Assembly: GCA_033297205.1 (NCBI GenBank)
Contig: MU859417.1
Span: 1 to 19,486 of the forward strand
DNA: 19,486 bases
Reading direction: 5' to 3'
From: Pseudoneurospora amorphoporcata
Lineage: Eukaryota > Ascomycota > Sordariomycetes > Sordariales > Sordariaceae
The notes beneath the pieces are model-generated. The model worked only from the letters and a program-made list of their open reading frames with translations, was not told the origin of the DNA and did not search any database. Shown in pieces: positions 1-10,253 of this stretch; positions within the stretch are counted from its first letter, which is position 1; the number at the start of each line of letters is the position of its first letter. The translations under genes were made by a program, and so were the position numbers.

Positions 1-380
1 GTGAGCACTGTGCATCCTGTGAGCCCGTGCATGCTTGGGTGCCTTTCTTGGTTTCTGAGGGTTACACTGGTTCCTCTGGGCGGGGCTACCAGGTCTTGAA
101 GGCTTGGGCGACCCCTGTGTCGCTCAAGTTCGTAACACATAGCACTAGCGGATAAGATTCTAGTACCAAGGTACATAGACCCAGTCTACCGGCTGGAGCT
201 CGCCAAGGCACGTGACGGCGCGACGGTATCGCGCACAGAGCACTAGAGCCCTAGGTCAAAACCCCAGACTCGTGGCGCGCCTTTGCACGTTTCCTTCCTT
301 TCTCCTCTATCTTGTGATTCTACTATAGACCTGTAATCAACGTGTTTAGCTTGTCTCTTATGACCACGTCGCTCGTGATA
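1..380. other. Non-coding spacer, possible retroelement debris
   Basis: No open frame of useful length is visible on either strand. Base composition is ordinary, in sharp contrast to the AT-rich tract that starts at about 380. The pyrimidine-rich stretch around 290-350, followed by short motifs such as cacgtcgctcgtgata at 364-379, has the look of the end of a fungal LTR or other retroelement. I could find no matching second copy in the window, no clear primer-binding site and no coding remnant, so the retroelement reading is a guess. It may equally be unique spacer. Confidence 0.25.
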
Positions 381-780
381 GGTACGATAAAATTTAACAA
401 AATTATAGCGCGCTTCAACAATAGTTACTTTAGGAGGGAAGGTAATTATTTTATCAATTAGGATTAACTATAAATTGTAATAAAATAAAATATTAAATAC
501 GAAGGTCGTAATAATATTAATAGAAGGATAGCGGCGACGAAGTATTTATGTAGTATAAAATTAATTAATGAGCATTATACCCAAGAAAATAATTAATTTA
601 CAATTAATTAAATTAATTATAGATTTAATGCGGATAGAATAGTATTGTATATAGTAATATACGATATAATGATATATATCACTAAGTACTAGCGACCTTA
701 ATTTTCGCAAACATATATTAAAATTCAGGTATTTTAGTAGAGAAAATGAGGATTTTATATACAATTGTCGTAGTGGAGTT
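381..780. other. AT-rich, RIP-like degenerate tract
   Basis: Composition drops abruptly here: sampled 60-base lines between 421 and 660 are only about 17-23% G+C. In 421-660 the dinucleotide TpA is very common while CpA occurs only about four times, which is the direction produced by C-to-T change at CpA, as in repeat-induced point mutation in Neurospora and relatives. No protein similarity survives; the only open frame is a 67-codon reverse frame made of AT-rich codons. The likely history is a duplicated or transposable sequence mutated beyond recognition. The original element cannot be named. Confidence 0.55.
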
Positions 781-2680
781 TAGACTATTAGTAGACTATC
801 AGAGGCTTGGCAGGGTTAGCGTTATATATGGGATACGTTGAGTGTAGAGAGTGATGTGTGTAGGCCTAGTTTTTCTCATATATATATAGCGCAGACACTT
901 ACTTCACTTAGTAGACTCCTAGCACGCGAATCCGCGATACCTAACTAACTGACTATAGATAGGTAGATATCTCGACAGTTGGTTCTTAGTTAATAGGTGT
1001 CGCTGAGTTGGCACGGTTGACAACTTGACAACTTGACATTTACTTTGTTGTTTGTTGTTGTTGTTGTTTTTCTTTAGTTTTCCATCAAGAATGATATCTA
1101 GGATTGGATGCGAAGCAAAAAAAAAAAGCTAGTAATGAATGGCTGACGTAAGTAATAAGAGATAAGAGTGATGAGATGAGTACGGAGTAGGGAGTAGAGG
1201 GTAGAGGGTACCTACCGAACTTACCGTATATCCGTTGATCGTCGTAGGTAGGTAGGCAGGTAGATAGGCAGGTAGGTAGGTAGGTAAGTTATCGAATAAT
1301 CACAATAAAACGAAAGTGAACTAAAGTGAAAAGAACTAAAGTCCACTAGGGCTCTAACGTTTTTTTTATTTATTTGTTAGGTTAATTGATGCATTCCCAG
1401 CTAGAGAAGAGGCCCACCAGAGAAGGGAATAATGAATGAATGAATGAGAGGGGGGACACTACGTTGGACTGTAAGTATCAACTCTTGAACCGAACCATGA
1501 TTGAGCATATCATGTACCTACCTACCTATCCCATCTCCATCATGCATGCCAACCCCCCCCTCCAATCAGATCAGCCTCACACAATAAATAACCTAGGTAT
1601 TCAAAGAGGCACGCACGCATACCACAGATGGGTCTAGTTTCCGCCGCCCCATTGGCCCCAAGCAGCTTGGGCTTGGTTTTCAAAGGCAGCTATCGTAGCT
1701 ACCGTAGCTAGCTCTAGGTACTCAAAAACTGTCCCTCTCTCAGTCTCCGCCATTACTTTGCTATCTACCTACCTACATACCTACTTACCAGCCAGCCAGC
1801 CAGCCCCCGTCGTCTTAGGACCACCACCTACCAGACAGTTTAGTTCTCCAGTCCACGCAGATTATCTCGAATCGAATCGGATCGGATCGGCTCGCCAGAC
1901 TAGACTTGTATTCAGGTAGGTAGTCTACATACATACATACCAACACTTACCAAAACGTCACACGCCACAAGTCGGGTGGTGGGTGTTTTTAGTTCATTTT
2001 GCCATCAACCATCAACTTCAACTTCTGCTTCCGCTTCTTCGGGACGGGGATAGGTAAATAGGATAGGTAGAATAGGATAGATAGGTAGGTAGGATTAGAG
2101 CTAGAATAGTAGTATTTACGACTTACGGCCGAAGCCTTTTTTGTTTCGGAACGCTTGCGGAAATAGAGAAGAGGGGAGGGTATTCTAGTTTCTAGTTACT
2201 AGTTTCTACTCCTTTCCTGTCTGTTGGAGAGCATGTTTGTGTCCGATTCCTGTCAAGCATTTTTTTTTCCTTCAGGATTGAGAATGGCGCAATACGTCTG
2301 TCTCCGTTGGATGTATTCTATTTAGGTAGTGAGACTAGAAGGAAGACTTGTGAGATGCCTGGTGAAACTGGTGCTTGCATCTCTCCCCGCTCAAGCAAGG
2401 TCTGTCAGACTTACCCGCTGCATCATCAAGGGTAGATATTAGCTCGTTCATAGCTGAAGCAGTTTGCTATTATTCCCTTAATACTAAAAAAAAGGTGTTC
2501 GTGCAATGAGCCGCAACCTGGCTGGCCACTGAGCCACGATCCTTCCTTCCTTCCTTCTTCTCTTTACAGATACCCGTTTAATGCCGAATCCGGTACATCG
2601 TCGAGTCCGGATCCAAAACCACCGGAGCCGGGCCAGGAACCGCACGGAGACATACAAGACAAACGCCGCAACCCATTTAA
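781..2680. other. Intergenic, microsatellite-rich, no gene seen
   Basis: About 1.9 kb with no credible gene. It holds a TATATATATA tract at about 880-889 inside a stretch with LTR-like flavour (about 830-950), a GTT/TTG-rich run near 1045-1070, several GGTA or TACC clusters (about 1246-1288, 1514-1530, 1766-1790, 1916-1943, 2051-2093), a short CAGC run at about 1790-1805 and a small iterated tcgaatcggatcgg block at about 1868-1892. Open frames here are short and have no recognisable protein content. Confidence 0.6.
1246..1288. repeat. GGTA tetranucleotide microsatellite
   Basis: An imperfect run of GGTA units interrupted by GGCA and GATA variants. It is one of at least six such clusters in the window and the same motif that fills the right end. 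Repeats of this type are typical of Neurospora-like intergenic DNA. No function can be inferred. Confidence 0.85.
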
Positions 2681-5600
2681 AGCTCGCTTAGGTTAGGTGG
2701 TCGGGTCAGGCTAGTTAGTCCTCGCGCAAAAATAACACCACGTACGCATGCAGCCCAGCCTAAAGACCTGCGCCACCGGCGAGCTAGACATGGATGGATG
2801 CCCATTGTCGTTACCGACGTGGCTTTCGAGGCTCGAGGCTGTACATTTTCCTTTCTCTTCCTGGCTTTGCTTTGTCGAACGAAAGAACATGATGGACGAT
2901 GGCGCTCGCTTGTTGATTTTACGCACGTGGAAGCCGGAGGAACGGCCGCGACCGAACAGGAGAGACCAGACCAGGTGAGAGCCAAGCATCTCCCGCTCGT
3001 TTAGTCCTGTCCGTGAACACATCTCTTTAGTTCCATCTTTTGGTCATCTTTCAACCTTCCAAGCCATGGGTTAATCAGTCATATCTCATATCACATACAT
3101 ACCTATCACTCACCAAGCTACCAGTTACTTTTCAAGGATCGAGTCACTGCCCCTCAGTTCCATGTCACTCACCCACTGCCCCTCCGAAATCGCCTTTCTC
3201 CAGGTTCCAGACAGATGAGGCCATCGTGGCCTCCCCTCCCTCCTACCCATCAATTCATTCCTTTGATTCAGGACGTAAAAGGTCTGGCCGTGAACTTTGG
3301 GTTGGGCTGACTGTGGCTTTTACAACGAAGTCCGAAAAGTATACTACGCTTATTGGTTCGGGTACGGTGAGGCGACAAAGTTGTTGAGGCAGGGCCGCAA
3401 GCAAACAAAGGGACAGGTGGATGGAAGCCCTCAGTACGCCAGCCAGTGCCCCTCTACCAGGGTAGGCTAAGTAGGTAGGGCCTCCTCGATGTGATATCAA
3501 CGTGAGCCGAATACGGTATAGGCTGGATAAGCACGTGGGTGGGCTGGGTCATCCTCCTTCCATCCAAATATACACTCCAGTGACTTGACTTTGCCTCCAC
3601 TTAAGTCACTGTGACATGCTAGCAGCTAGCCTTCTTGACTCTTCTTTGTCCATTACCTTATCTGTCCATCGGCTCCTCGGCTCCGTCAGCATCAGCTTGT
3701 TCAAGCGAGGTAAGGCTTCTGCCAATAGTCTTTGCCTCCATTCCCTACTTGACCGACTCGCTACTCTTTGCGGCAAGTTCCTGGGAAAATCTCTTGGAAC
3801 TTCCCGTCTGTGGTGCGAGTGGCGTGCTTATCCTGGCAAGCCTTGTGAGCTAGGAAACCTGAAAGGCGGCCGCCGCTCAACCCTAGAGTTGGGTCATGGC
3901 TGGAAGTTATGAAATGTCCCTCCATAAATACACAAATTGAGCCGTTCGTCAAGGCGGCGCACACCTCGAGCGGGGGAATACTTGGTGTGAGCGAATGACA
4001 TGATATGGAAACATTGATTACTTGAGATTACTCAATGGGGAAGTACCAAGCTAAACATACCGGGGAAGAGATGAAGGGGCGCCGCCAGAGCTAGAACTAT
4101 GCATGGAAGCCCAGAACTTATGCACGAGGAAGATCAGATAAACGGGACTAAAGAGCAAGCAACGTCCTTTTCGGTGATAGGACAGGGTGAAGAACAGGGT
4201 GTGCGTCTGCGCGAGAAGATGAAGGAAAAGTAAGCGAAACAGAAAACAAACTAGGAAGTCGTAAGCTCGCTTCAAGTTTTTCTTGGCGAGAAGCTGGAGG
4301 CTTGCTATGGTCATGGACGTTAGAGGGCGTCATAATGGCGCATGATATCCCGTTGTATGTCGGTCCCGAGCCCATTATAGTTTTCATTTAGAACCTGTTC
4401 TGTTATGGCGAATAAGAGGTGGGAAGTGAAAGGTGAGAGCAGCGGAGATACACCTATGTGAACATGGTGGTAACAGGGTCTTGGTAAACTACCAGGGGGG
4501 TTTTTGTTGCTCGCTTGGAGTGGGAGTGGAAGCAAACATCGCGGCTGCGGGGGGGTTTGCCAGTTACGAACATGGTCAAGCAGGGGACTTTGGGGGACTA
4601 GACGCGCGTGTGTTGGGTTGGCAAGAGAAAGAAGACGAAGCAGAACAAAAAGCAGGGACTCATATTGTAGCACGTCATGTCCGCCTTTTCGCATCCTAGA
4701 CCAGATCCGGTGAGAGCCCGGAGGGGTGACAGACTCCTTCGTCAGTCAACAAGGGGGTGCAGCGCAAGCTACTAATGACCGTATTTTCGTAGGCGTCAAA
4801 CATGCTGATGTTGCTGCTCACTTGAGACGCCAACACCAACGGTTTTGCACCAAATAGCCCCCAAAATAGTCCAAGGGAAAAAAAAAAAAACCCGATGATC
4901 CAGGTTTCCAGACAAGGTACCTTGTAATGATGTATGTCGTCGTCGTCGTCGTCTGCGTCATGCAGGAACTGCTGCACCTATTTATTCAACGGTGTCGGAT
5001 GCAGTACCATGCACACTAGTGACGGAAGCAGGTACGCATCCGAACGCTTCGACAATATCACACCACTCATTGGAGTGAGAATACTCAGTACACAGGGCAA
5101 ACATCCTCGCGCGCACTTGATACTTTCCAAATTCGCATCTCGCCTTACCGGGGCACGAGATTCGTGTAACACACTCGTGGAGCCTCATAAAGAACAACCC
5201 GGAGGCGGTCTGCAAGTGGCTTGTATGTCATCTGAACACCATGATGCCGTCCTATCCAAGGCCGAACGACCCATCACACTGTCGGCGCGGCAAACCCTCA
5301 TTTTCTGGAATTCGTTGAGGCTTTCGCCGAGGTGTCTTTTTCGCTGATTTTTAACCCAGAAAGTCTGGACCGTGAAGATTCCTCTTGTTCGGCCCAAGTC
5401 TGCCGTGTGCGAACAAAGCAATCAGCGGTATTTCCCAACTCGGTGAAGCTCGGACCACAAGACCTCGGTGTGTTGCCAAGTATGTCGTATATCTATGTAC
5501 CTCTTGTTATACCAGGCATGTGAACCCCTGCGACGTTATGAGGCTGCCCGTTGAGCGAGATGGTGTGCAGGAAGACCGATTAGGAAATGTTCCTGCGCCG

Positions 5601-7500
5601 GGTGTGTGCCATGAGCGGCTACCAACGGACGGGCACTGCAGCAGTTCGCATCTGGCGGGAACAGGTCCATCGCCGTTTGCGTCTCTGGAGGTGAACTCTG
5701 CCTTGCTGAAGGCCAACCAGTCATATGGCCGGATGTGCAGAGTGGGCGGCACACTCCAGAAGAGGAGAATATCCACTGGCGGGTTCTATATGGCGATGAG
5801 ATTGTCAAATCAATATTCGAGTTGCACGGATAGAGGAGAGTGATGCACCCGTTGGAAGATCTGCGACCAACTCTGCAAAGAAGTTGCTCTTGGCTAACAT
5901 GGACCTCGACGGCCGCGGAACAAGCCGGGCAAAATCCACGAAGACTGGGAAATGTCCTCAAATATATCAGGGTTTTGCTTGATGCAGGAACCAGGTGGAA
6001 CAGAAAGGGGGTTCTGACTTACATAGCGGTGCCCCCTGTTGTTGAGATGGGTGCAAGGGCAGCAGTCCAATGGGCATTGAGAAACAATAAACATCCCGCC
6101 ATCTGATGGCAAAAATCGAACCGTCAGCCAGGCAAGCATGGCAATTCCCATGTCGTATACGTACAAGGTGTGACATTTGCCATGAGGAAGCCATTGCGGG
6201 ACCTCGGCCCCTGCGTGATGTAAGTGTGTGGGTGTGTGGGGGGGGTGTGTGCGAGGTGAGTGATGGGAGAGGAGAAAACCCTTGAATATGGGTTGAGTGT
6301 TGGTGACAAGGGACAGAGGTTGGTCAGGTTGGACGAGTTCGAAACAAGAGAACGTGAGTGACCTCCGAACGGTAGCCTGGCCAACTGTGTTTGTAAATAA
6401 GGGCAAACACTGGGCTCGAGGTGTGGCTGAGATGGAGGGTAGGCGGTAGATCTCCAAATGAAGCATCAACACCTCTGCAGACGCTACCTCCCATATACCA
6501 ACAGCACTCTGTTAGCAATCAGCTAGAGGTAGCTATCTTGCAATCGGTCAACACTGCGCACTGACTTGAAGCCAGGAACAGATGGTCAACGCGCGACAAG
6601 CGTCGATCCTCATGAGCTGGATCCAAGAGTGGTTGAGGCGAGGCTTCTTCATTCCTACACTGCCTTAGCACCCATTCCAATTATCGTTGTCACCGTTGGC
6701 TGCCAGGTCTTGGGTTGTCTTGGATCTCTCACTGTGCTTGTCCTCATCTCCCCCAGACTCTCCACGGAACTCCCCCAGGCTCAACTCGGCTGATCTACAC
6801 TGCACTGTTGCTTTCTGGCCGATATCCTTTGCCTTGTTTGACTTCCATTCTCTCCGTACTTTAGTTCCCAGTCAGTGTCTGCATGTAAAGACTCCTTTCT
6901 CGCTCAAAACATCAACACACAGACACTCAATATTACAGATGCTGCATGTCTTGGTTTACTCGACGATTGCTCAGCACCTTCAGATACGCATTTTCTTTTA
7001 ACCCCTGCGTCAAGAAGCCCCGGATTTGCTTTGCGGCTTGGAGGATGGGTGAGGATGGGTTACTTCGCCGTATGCAGTGGGCAAGTGTCCTCCAAGTACC
7101 GAATGTACCTCGATGGCCAGTGGCAGGGACCGGGGCTAGCCTCAGCGCTGTCCCAATCCAGCCGTGTACAGTAGCAGGTCCTGGCTCTGATCATCTCCTC
7201 TTACACGGTCCCTGGCCCAAACAATTGTGGGACTTGATCCAAACCTCCCAGCACTCTCTCGGCCAATTTGCCGCGTGGTAGTCCACCGTCAAATTCTTGT
7301 CCCCAGAACCTAACAGTGTGTGAGATGGATGTTAGCCGCTTCTCCGAAATAGGCAACATGTACACACACACAACAGCTCTCTCTCAGGCTATCAGTCAGA
7401 TCTTCCACCCCAGGGCCCCTCCTAGTCACTCGAGTCAGCTTCACAAGTCCCATGCCACACATTCCTACCCCTGCGGCTCCTTCTCTCATCCGTCTGCACG
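2681..7500. other. Long intergenic region upstream of the zinc-finger gene
   Basis: Roughly 4.8 kb without a gene I can support. Several frames of 60-190 codons exist on both strands, but they overlap one another, many begin at non-ATG codons, and their translations are rich in Ser, Pro, Cys, Arg and His without any family signature. A GTC trinucleotide run (six units) lies at 4936-4953, a G/T-rich stretch at about 6226-6252 and a short A-run at about 4879-4890. With the preceding segment this makes almost 7 kb of apparently gene-free DNA upstream of a transcription-factor gene. It could hold distal regulatory elements, an upstream promoter, a long untranslated leader or a non-coding transcript; the sequence alone does not decide. 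Confidence 0.5.
4936..4953. repeat. GTC trinucleotide repeat, six units
   Basis: Six uninterrupted GTC units. On the reverse strand this reads as a short Asp run in a 93-codon frame (4696-4977) that shows no other sign of being a gene. Simple microsatellite. Confidence 0.8.
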
Positions 7501-7504
7501 TTCC

Positions 7505-7759
7505 CTTTATATTGACAAGACTATTCCCTCCTCCGACTCTTCCTCTCCCCGGATGTCTAAGGGGTCAAACACTGTTCTTGACGATCCCCTCCTCTGGATT
7601 GCTGTATAACTAAAGGGAATCACCTCCATTGCTTTCCCCTTGTGAGGATATCCAATCCATCCCACCTCGCCTCCATCTTTGTTTTGCTTCGTTCCTGGGC
7701 TATTCTCTGCTACCAACCGTTACCTTGACAACCAACACCTCTACATATTCATTATCAAC
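7505..7759 (+). promoter_or_regulatory. Putative core promoter and 5' leader of the zinc-finger gene
   Basis: The last 250 bases before the start codon are pyrimidine-rich (notably 7520-7555 and 7660-7715), as is usual around fungal transcription starts. TATA-like strings occur at about 7507-7512 (tatatt) and 7604-7609 (tataac). There is no ATG between about 7640 and the start codon at 7760, which fits a short uORF-free leader if transcription starts downstream of the second TATA-like site. Two 7-mers fitting the published BrlA response element (C/A)(G/A)AGGG(G/A) occur at 7612-7618 on the plus strand and 7636-7642 on the minus strand. The actual start site is not known, and a spliced leader reaching further upstream is possible. 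Confidence 0.3.
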
Positions 7760-8930
7760 ATGGTCACCTACGGACTCTCCATGTGCGACTTGCATCTGGA
7801 CATGGACCACCACCACGCTGGCTTCCTCGACTGTCCGTCATCTTCTTTCAGCGGTATTGGCTCTTCCTACTCCTTTGCCTCCAACGGCCCGTTCACGCCA
7901 TCATCCGGCTCGTCCACGCCTGCTCGCCACAACTCAATGGACTTCGGCCCGTCTTTCGTCCCTCAGGTGGACAATGTCTTCACCCCGCCGCCATCTTCCG
8001 TGTCTGCCTACTTTCCACTCAACATGAAAGCTGGAGACGGCTCCGACTTTCTCGCAACCGGAATGCCTCTTACACCTTCTCGAAACCAACTCAACAACGG
8101 CCAACAAATGTACTACAACGATGTCGGAACCCATCTTACATCTCCTCAGCAGATGGACTATTACACGTTCCACAATGGCCTGGCTCCCTCACCGCTAGCA
8201 CCCAGCCCTGCCGTACAAGCACTCCAGCCCGGCAACACGTACGATGCGTGGTCCGTCTGGGAGCAAGCAGAAAGTCCCATCTTTGCAAAGTTTCTTTCGC
8301 CATCGTCAAACTCTTGCCGGTCAGCTTCAAGAGTGAAACAAGAAGGGGAGATGTCTCCCATGTCGGCTGGTGGACATTCGTATCCTTCGCCTGCAGGGAA
8401 GAGACAGCTCTACGTGGAAGAGGCTCGACAAAAAACAACAGCCCTCCAAATGGTACAACGAGACGCCCCTTTGGCTCCCCGGCCAAGCATGAACATGGGG
8501 GGCGAAGTCAAGCATGAGCAGGATGCATATGGTCCAGGGTCGATACTCATTGACCCTATCCCAAGGGTCTCTGCTGGAACCAACATTTGTGATTACCCTG
8601 GCTGTGGGAAAACATACAGGAGGTCAGAGCATCTCAAGAGGCACAAGACAAAGTAAGTCATCCCATGTCCGTATTGTACAACCAACAAGCTCAAGCTAAC
8701 AACCAAACAGTGCTCATTCGGAAGTCCCAGTATGGTATCCCTGCAGCTTCTGCGACAAGAAGTTCAACCGACCAGACAACAGAAGACAACATCTCGGGCT
8801 CCACGCCAAGCCAAGGCCGACCAAGATGAAGGGCGTCAAATATGCTCCCAAGGCCAAGGCCGCTCTGGAAGAGGAACTAAAAAACATTCCACGACGGAAC
8901 AAGAAGCCAAAGGCTGAGCACCACGTCTAA
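7760..8930 (+). CDS. C2H2 zinc-finger transcription factor (Msn2/BrlA-type fingers)
   Basis: Two exons, 7760-8652 and 8711-8930, give a 370-residue protein; the intron falls inside finger 1, in the codon for Asn298. The ATG at 7760 is chosen because it sits in a strong fungal context (atcaacATGG) and the in-frame extension upstream has no ATG. Residues 1-270 are low-complexity, rich in Ser, Pro, Asn and Gln, as expected for a regulatory or activation region; the motif MCDLHLDMDHHH near the N-terminus is distinctive. Finger 1 has C277, C282, H295 and H300 with helix RRSEHLKRH; finger 2 has C309, C312, H325 and H329 with helix NRPDNRRQH. The Lys/Arg-rich tail from 331 contains RRNKKPK (359-365), a likely nuclear localisation signal. 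The finger 1 helix matches those of yeast Msn2/4 and resembles Aspergillus BrlA, which bind AGGG-containing sites; finger 2 shares only the Asp-Asn pair. I therefore infer a sequence-specific nuclear regulator, possibly of development or stress. Orthology to a named gene is not claimed. Confidence 0.88.
8653..8710 (+). other. 58-nt spliceosomal intron in the zinc-finger gene
   Basis: Donor GTAAGT at 8653-8658, branch-site-like gctaac at 8695-8700 and acceptor aaacag ending at 8710. Reading through would hit TAA at 8654-8656 and lose both His-side completion of finger 1 and all of finger 2. Removing it restores H-x4-H of finger 1 and continues in frame through finger 2 to the stop at 8928-8930, which is strong evidence for the splice. 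Confidence 0.92.
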
Positions 8931-9732
8931 GCTGTCTGCGTTTTTGTACGAGGCGTTTGGAGTTTACTTTGTTGTGTCGCTGCTTTGGCTTTAGCTTTCT
9001 TGCAATAATTGTTTCATTATATCGCAACATACCCCTTTTTCTATATCACACACCATCGGCGGCGCACTCAAACGTGCTATGCTTCCAAAAGGCATATTTT
9101 GGCTGGCATGGCCCTTTTTTTTTTTATTTCTTTATCATCATCTATTTTGCTCACTGCAACACTGCATCCCATCATCTTGGGCGTTTGGAGGCTTTTCGTA
9201 CCTTACTTACCTAATGTGTGAGATCAGTCGAGAGAGAGAGAGCTGGGTCTCGGAAACGAAGACCATGTATTAATCACATGTACTGTAGTAACAAACCTGG
9301 TGCAGCCGCGGGCGACCATATACCAGGGGGGCAATGGATCGACAAATGGGAGTTGGATGCTCGACCAGGATGGGAAGGAGGGGCAACTTTTTTTTTGACG
9401 GATTGGGCTGGCTCGGCTGGGAGGGGAACGAAGGGAAAAGGAAAGGGACAGTCTAGGACTAACAAAGAAAAAAGCAATTATTCACCAACTCACAAATTTA
9501 TCAAAGAGTGACATATCACCAAGTCAATACCCTTGGTGATTGGCCATTTCATCATGGTGACTTTTTGTGCTTCCATCAACTGATGAGATGGCGATCATAT
9601 GTATACCTTCCTCGTGGCCAATGTCGTACACGATCGGAACCCTGTGTTCCACTCTTTCCCAAAATCCTGGGAGTTCGCAAGTACACTAGGTAACAACGGG
9701 AAGGAACGGCCAACGGACGACCACCAACTACA
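8931..9732. other. 3' flank of the zinc-finger gene and spacer
   Basis: No gene seen. The first few hundred bases are T-rich and probably include the 3' untranslated region; no canonical AATAAA was found close to the stop, the nearest AT-rich candidates being aataat near 9004. A T-run lies at 9115-9125, a GA run at about 9229-9241, and a 9-bp inverted repeat (atcaccaag / cttggtgat) with an 8-nt loop at 9515-9540. Open frames here begin mostly at non-ATG codons and look random. Confidence 0.55.
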
Positions 9733-9899
9733 TACCGCTTTATCTCACTCAACTTGGTTTTATCCCCACACTACTCAGGCCAATTAGGTGGCTACCTTAC
9801 CTTAGTTTGGTCTTTGCGGAGTCAGTATGCAGCCTTTCTCAGGATGTAACTGGCCGAACAGTCTGGGGATAAAACCAAGTTGAGTGAGATAAAGCGGTA
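9733..9899. mobile_element. Foldback MITE with perfect 36-bp terminal inverted repeats
   Basis: The arms 9733-9768 and 9864-9899 are perfect reverse complements over 36 bases, beginning taccgctttatctcac and ending at the cccca side, separated by a 95-nt interior with no coding capacity. If the outermost TA on each side is the target duplication, the arms are 34 bp beginning CCGCTTTATC, the arrangement expected for a Tc1/mariner-type non-autonomous element. An alternative is a longer flanking duplication, because tacata occurs at 9729-9734 and again at 9902-9907. Perfect arm identity suggests either recent insertion or maintenance; the element is short enough to escape RIP. No transposase is present in the window, so mobilisation would have to come from elsewhere. 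The family is not one I can name. Confidence 0.8.
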
Positions 9900-10155
9900 G
9901 GTACATACCTAACCGCGACGTTCGAGGGCAACAAGCCTTGAAGGGGGTTTCAATGCTTGGAGTTTGACAAGCCTTGTTAATTTGACAAGCGTTGTCGCCC
10001 AGGGGAGGCCTCTGATTGGTCGAATTCGGGTCCGCTATAGACGGCCGCTAAAGATCCTAAAATTCTACAACCCCAAAGTAACGATAGTTCTTTCCCGAAG
10101 AGAAACGCTACTACCCTATATTAAAGCAAAAAACGAAGCCCGTCTTTAATCAATT

Positions 10156-10235
10156 GGGCCATTAGCTCAATGGTTCTTGTCGTCGCTCTCTTTCTTAAGA
10201 TCGCCAGTTCGATTCCAGATGGCGATAGTTTTTTT
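10156..10235 (+). ncRNA. Degenerate tRNA-like Pol III unit (SINE-head or tRNA relic)
   Basis: An A-box-like sequence TAGCTCAATGGTT at 10163-10175 and a B-box-like sequence AGTTCGATTCC at 10206-10216 lie at tRNA-like spacing, and a T7 run at 10229-10235 would serve as a Pol III terminator. Five acceptor-like pairs can form (GCCAT at 10158-10162 with ATGGC at 10219-10223). A normal cloverleaf is not possible: the D-stem lacks its 3' half, the T-stem pairs poorly, and no convincing anticodon arm forms. Instead, a 7-bp perfect hairpin (atcgcca at 10200-10206, tggcgat at 10220-10226) surrounds the B box. This is best read as a tRNA-derived promoter unit, as in SINEs, or as a decayed tRNA gene. It is not called as a functional tRNA. 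Confidence 0.5.
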
Positions 10236-10253
10236 CGCGCGAAAAGTTTCGTG

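Noticed and set aside
2677..3022. Overlapping open frames on both strands
   Set aside because: Four frames of 68-103 codons coexist with no recognisable domains and low-complexity content, which is typical of moderately GC-rich non-coding DNA lacking stops.
4320..4694. Reverse-strand frame of 124 codons starting at a true ATG
   Set aside because: No domain or coding pattern, it overlaps plus-strand frames of similar size, and its Leu/Pro-rich content is nondescript. A small unannotated gene cannot be excluded.
5894..6472. Reverse-strand frame of 192 codons
   Set aside because: The composition (His/Pro/Thr runs from G/T-rich repeats, many Cys) looks random. Two other frames overlap it, and there is no family signature or splice pattern that would extend it.
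7629..7759. In-frame or overlapping starts upstream of 7760 for the zinc-finger gene
   Set aside because: The upstream extensions begin at TTG, not ATG, while the ATG at 7760 has an excellent fungal context.
7783..8517. Long open frame (about 244 codons) overlapping the zinc-finger gene in another plus frame
   Set aside because: It begins at GTG, overlaps a well-supported gene, and its translation has no family signature. It is a shadow of the C-rich coding sequence.
9964..10149. 61-codon open frame inside the inverted-repeat element
   Set aside because: It starts at TTG and is partly made of the terminal repeat. No transposase-like motif is seen.
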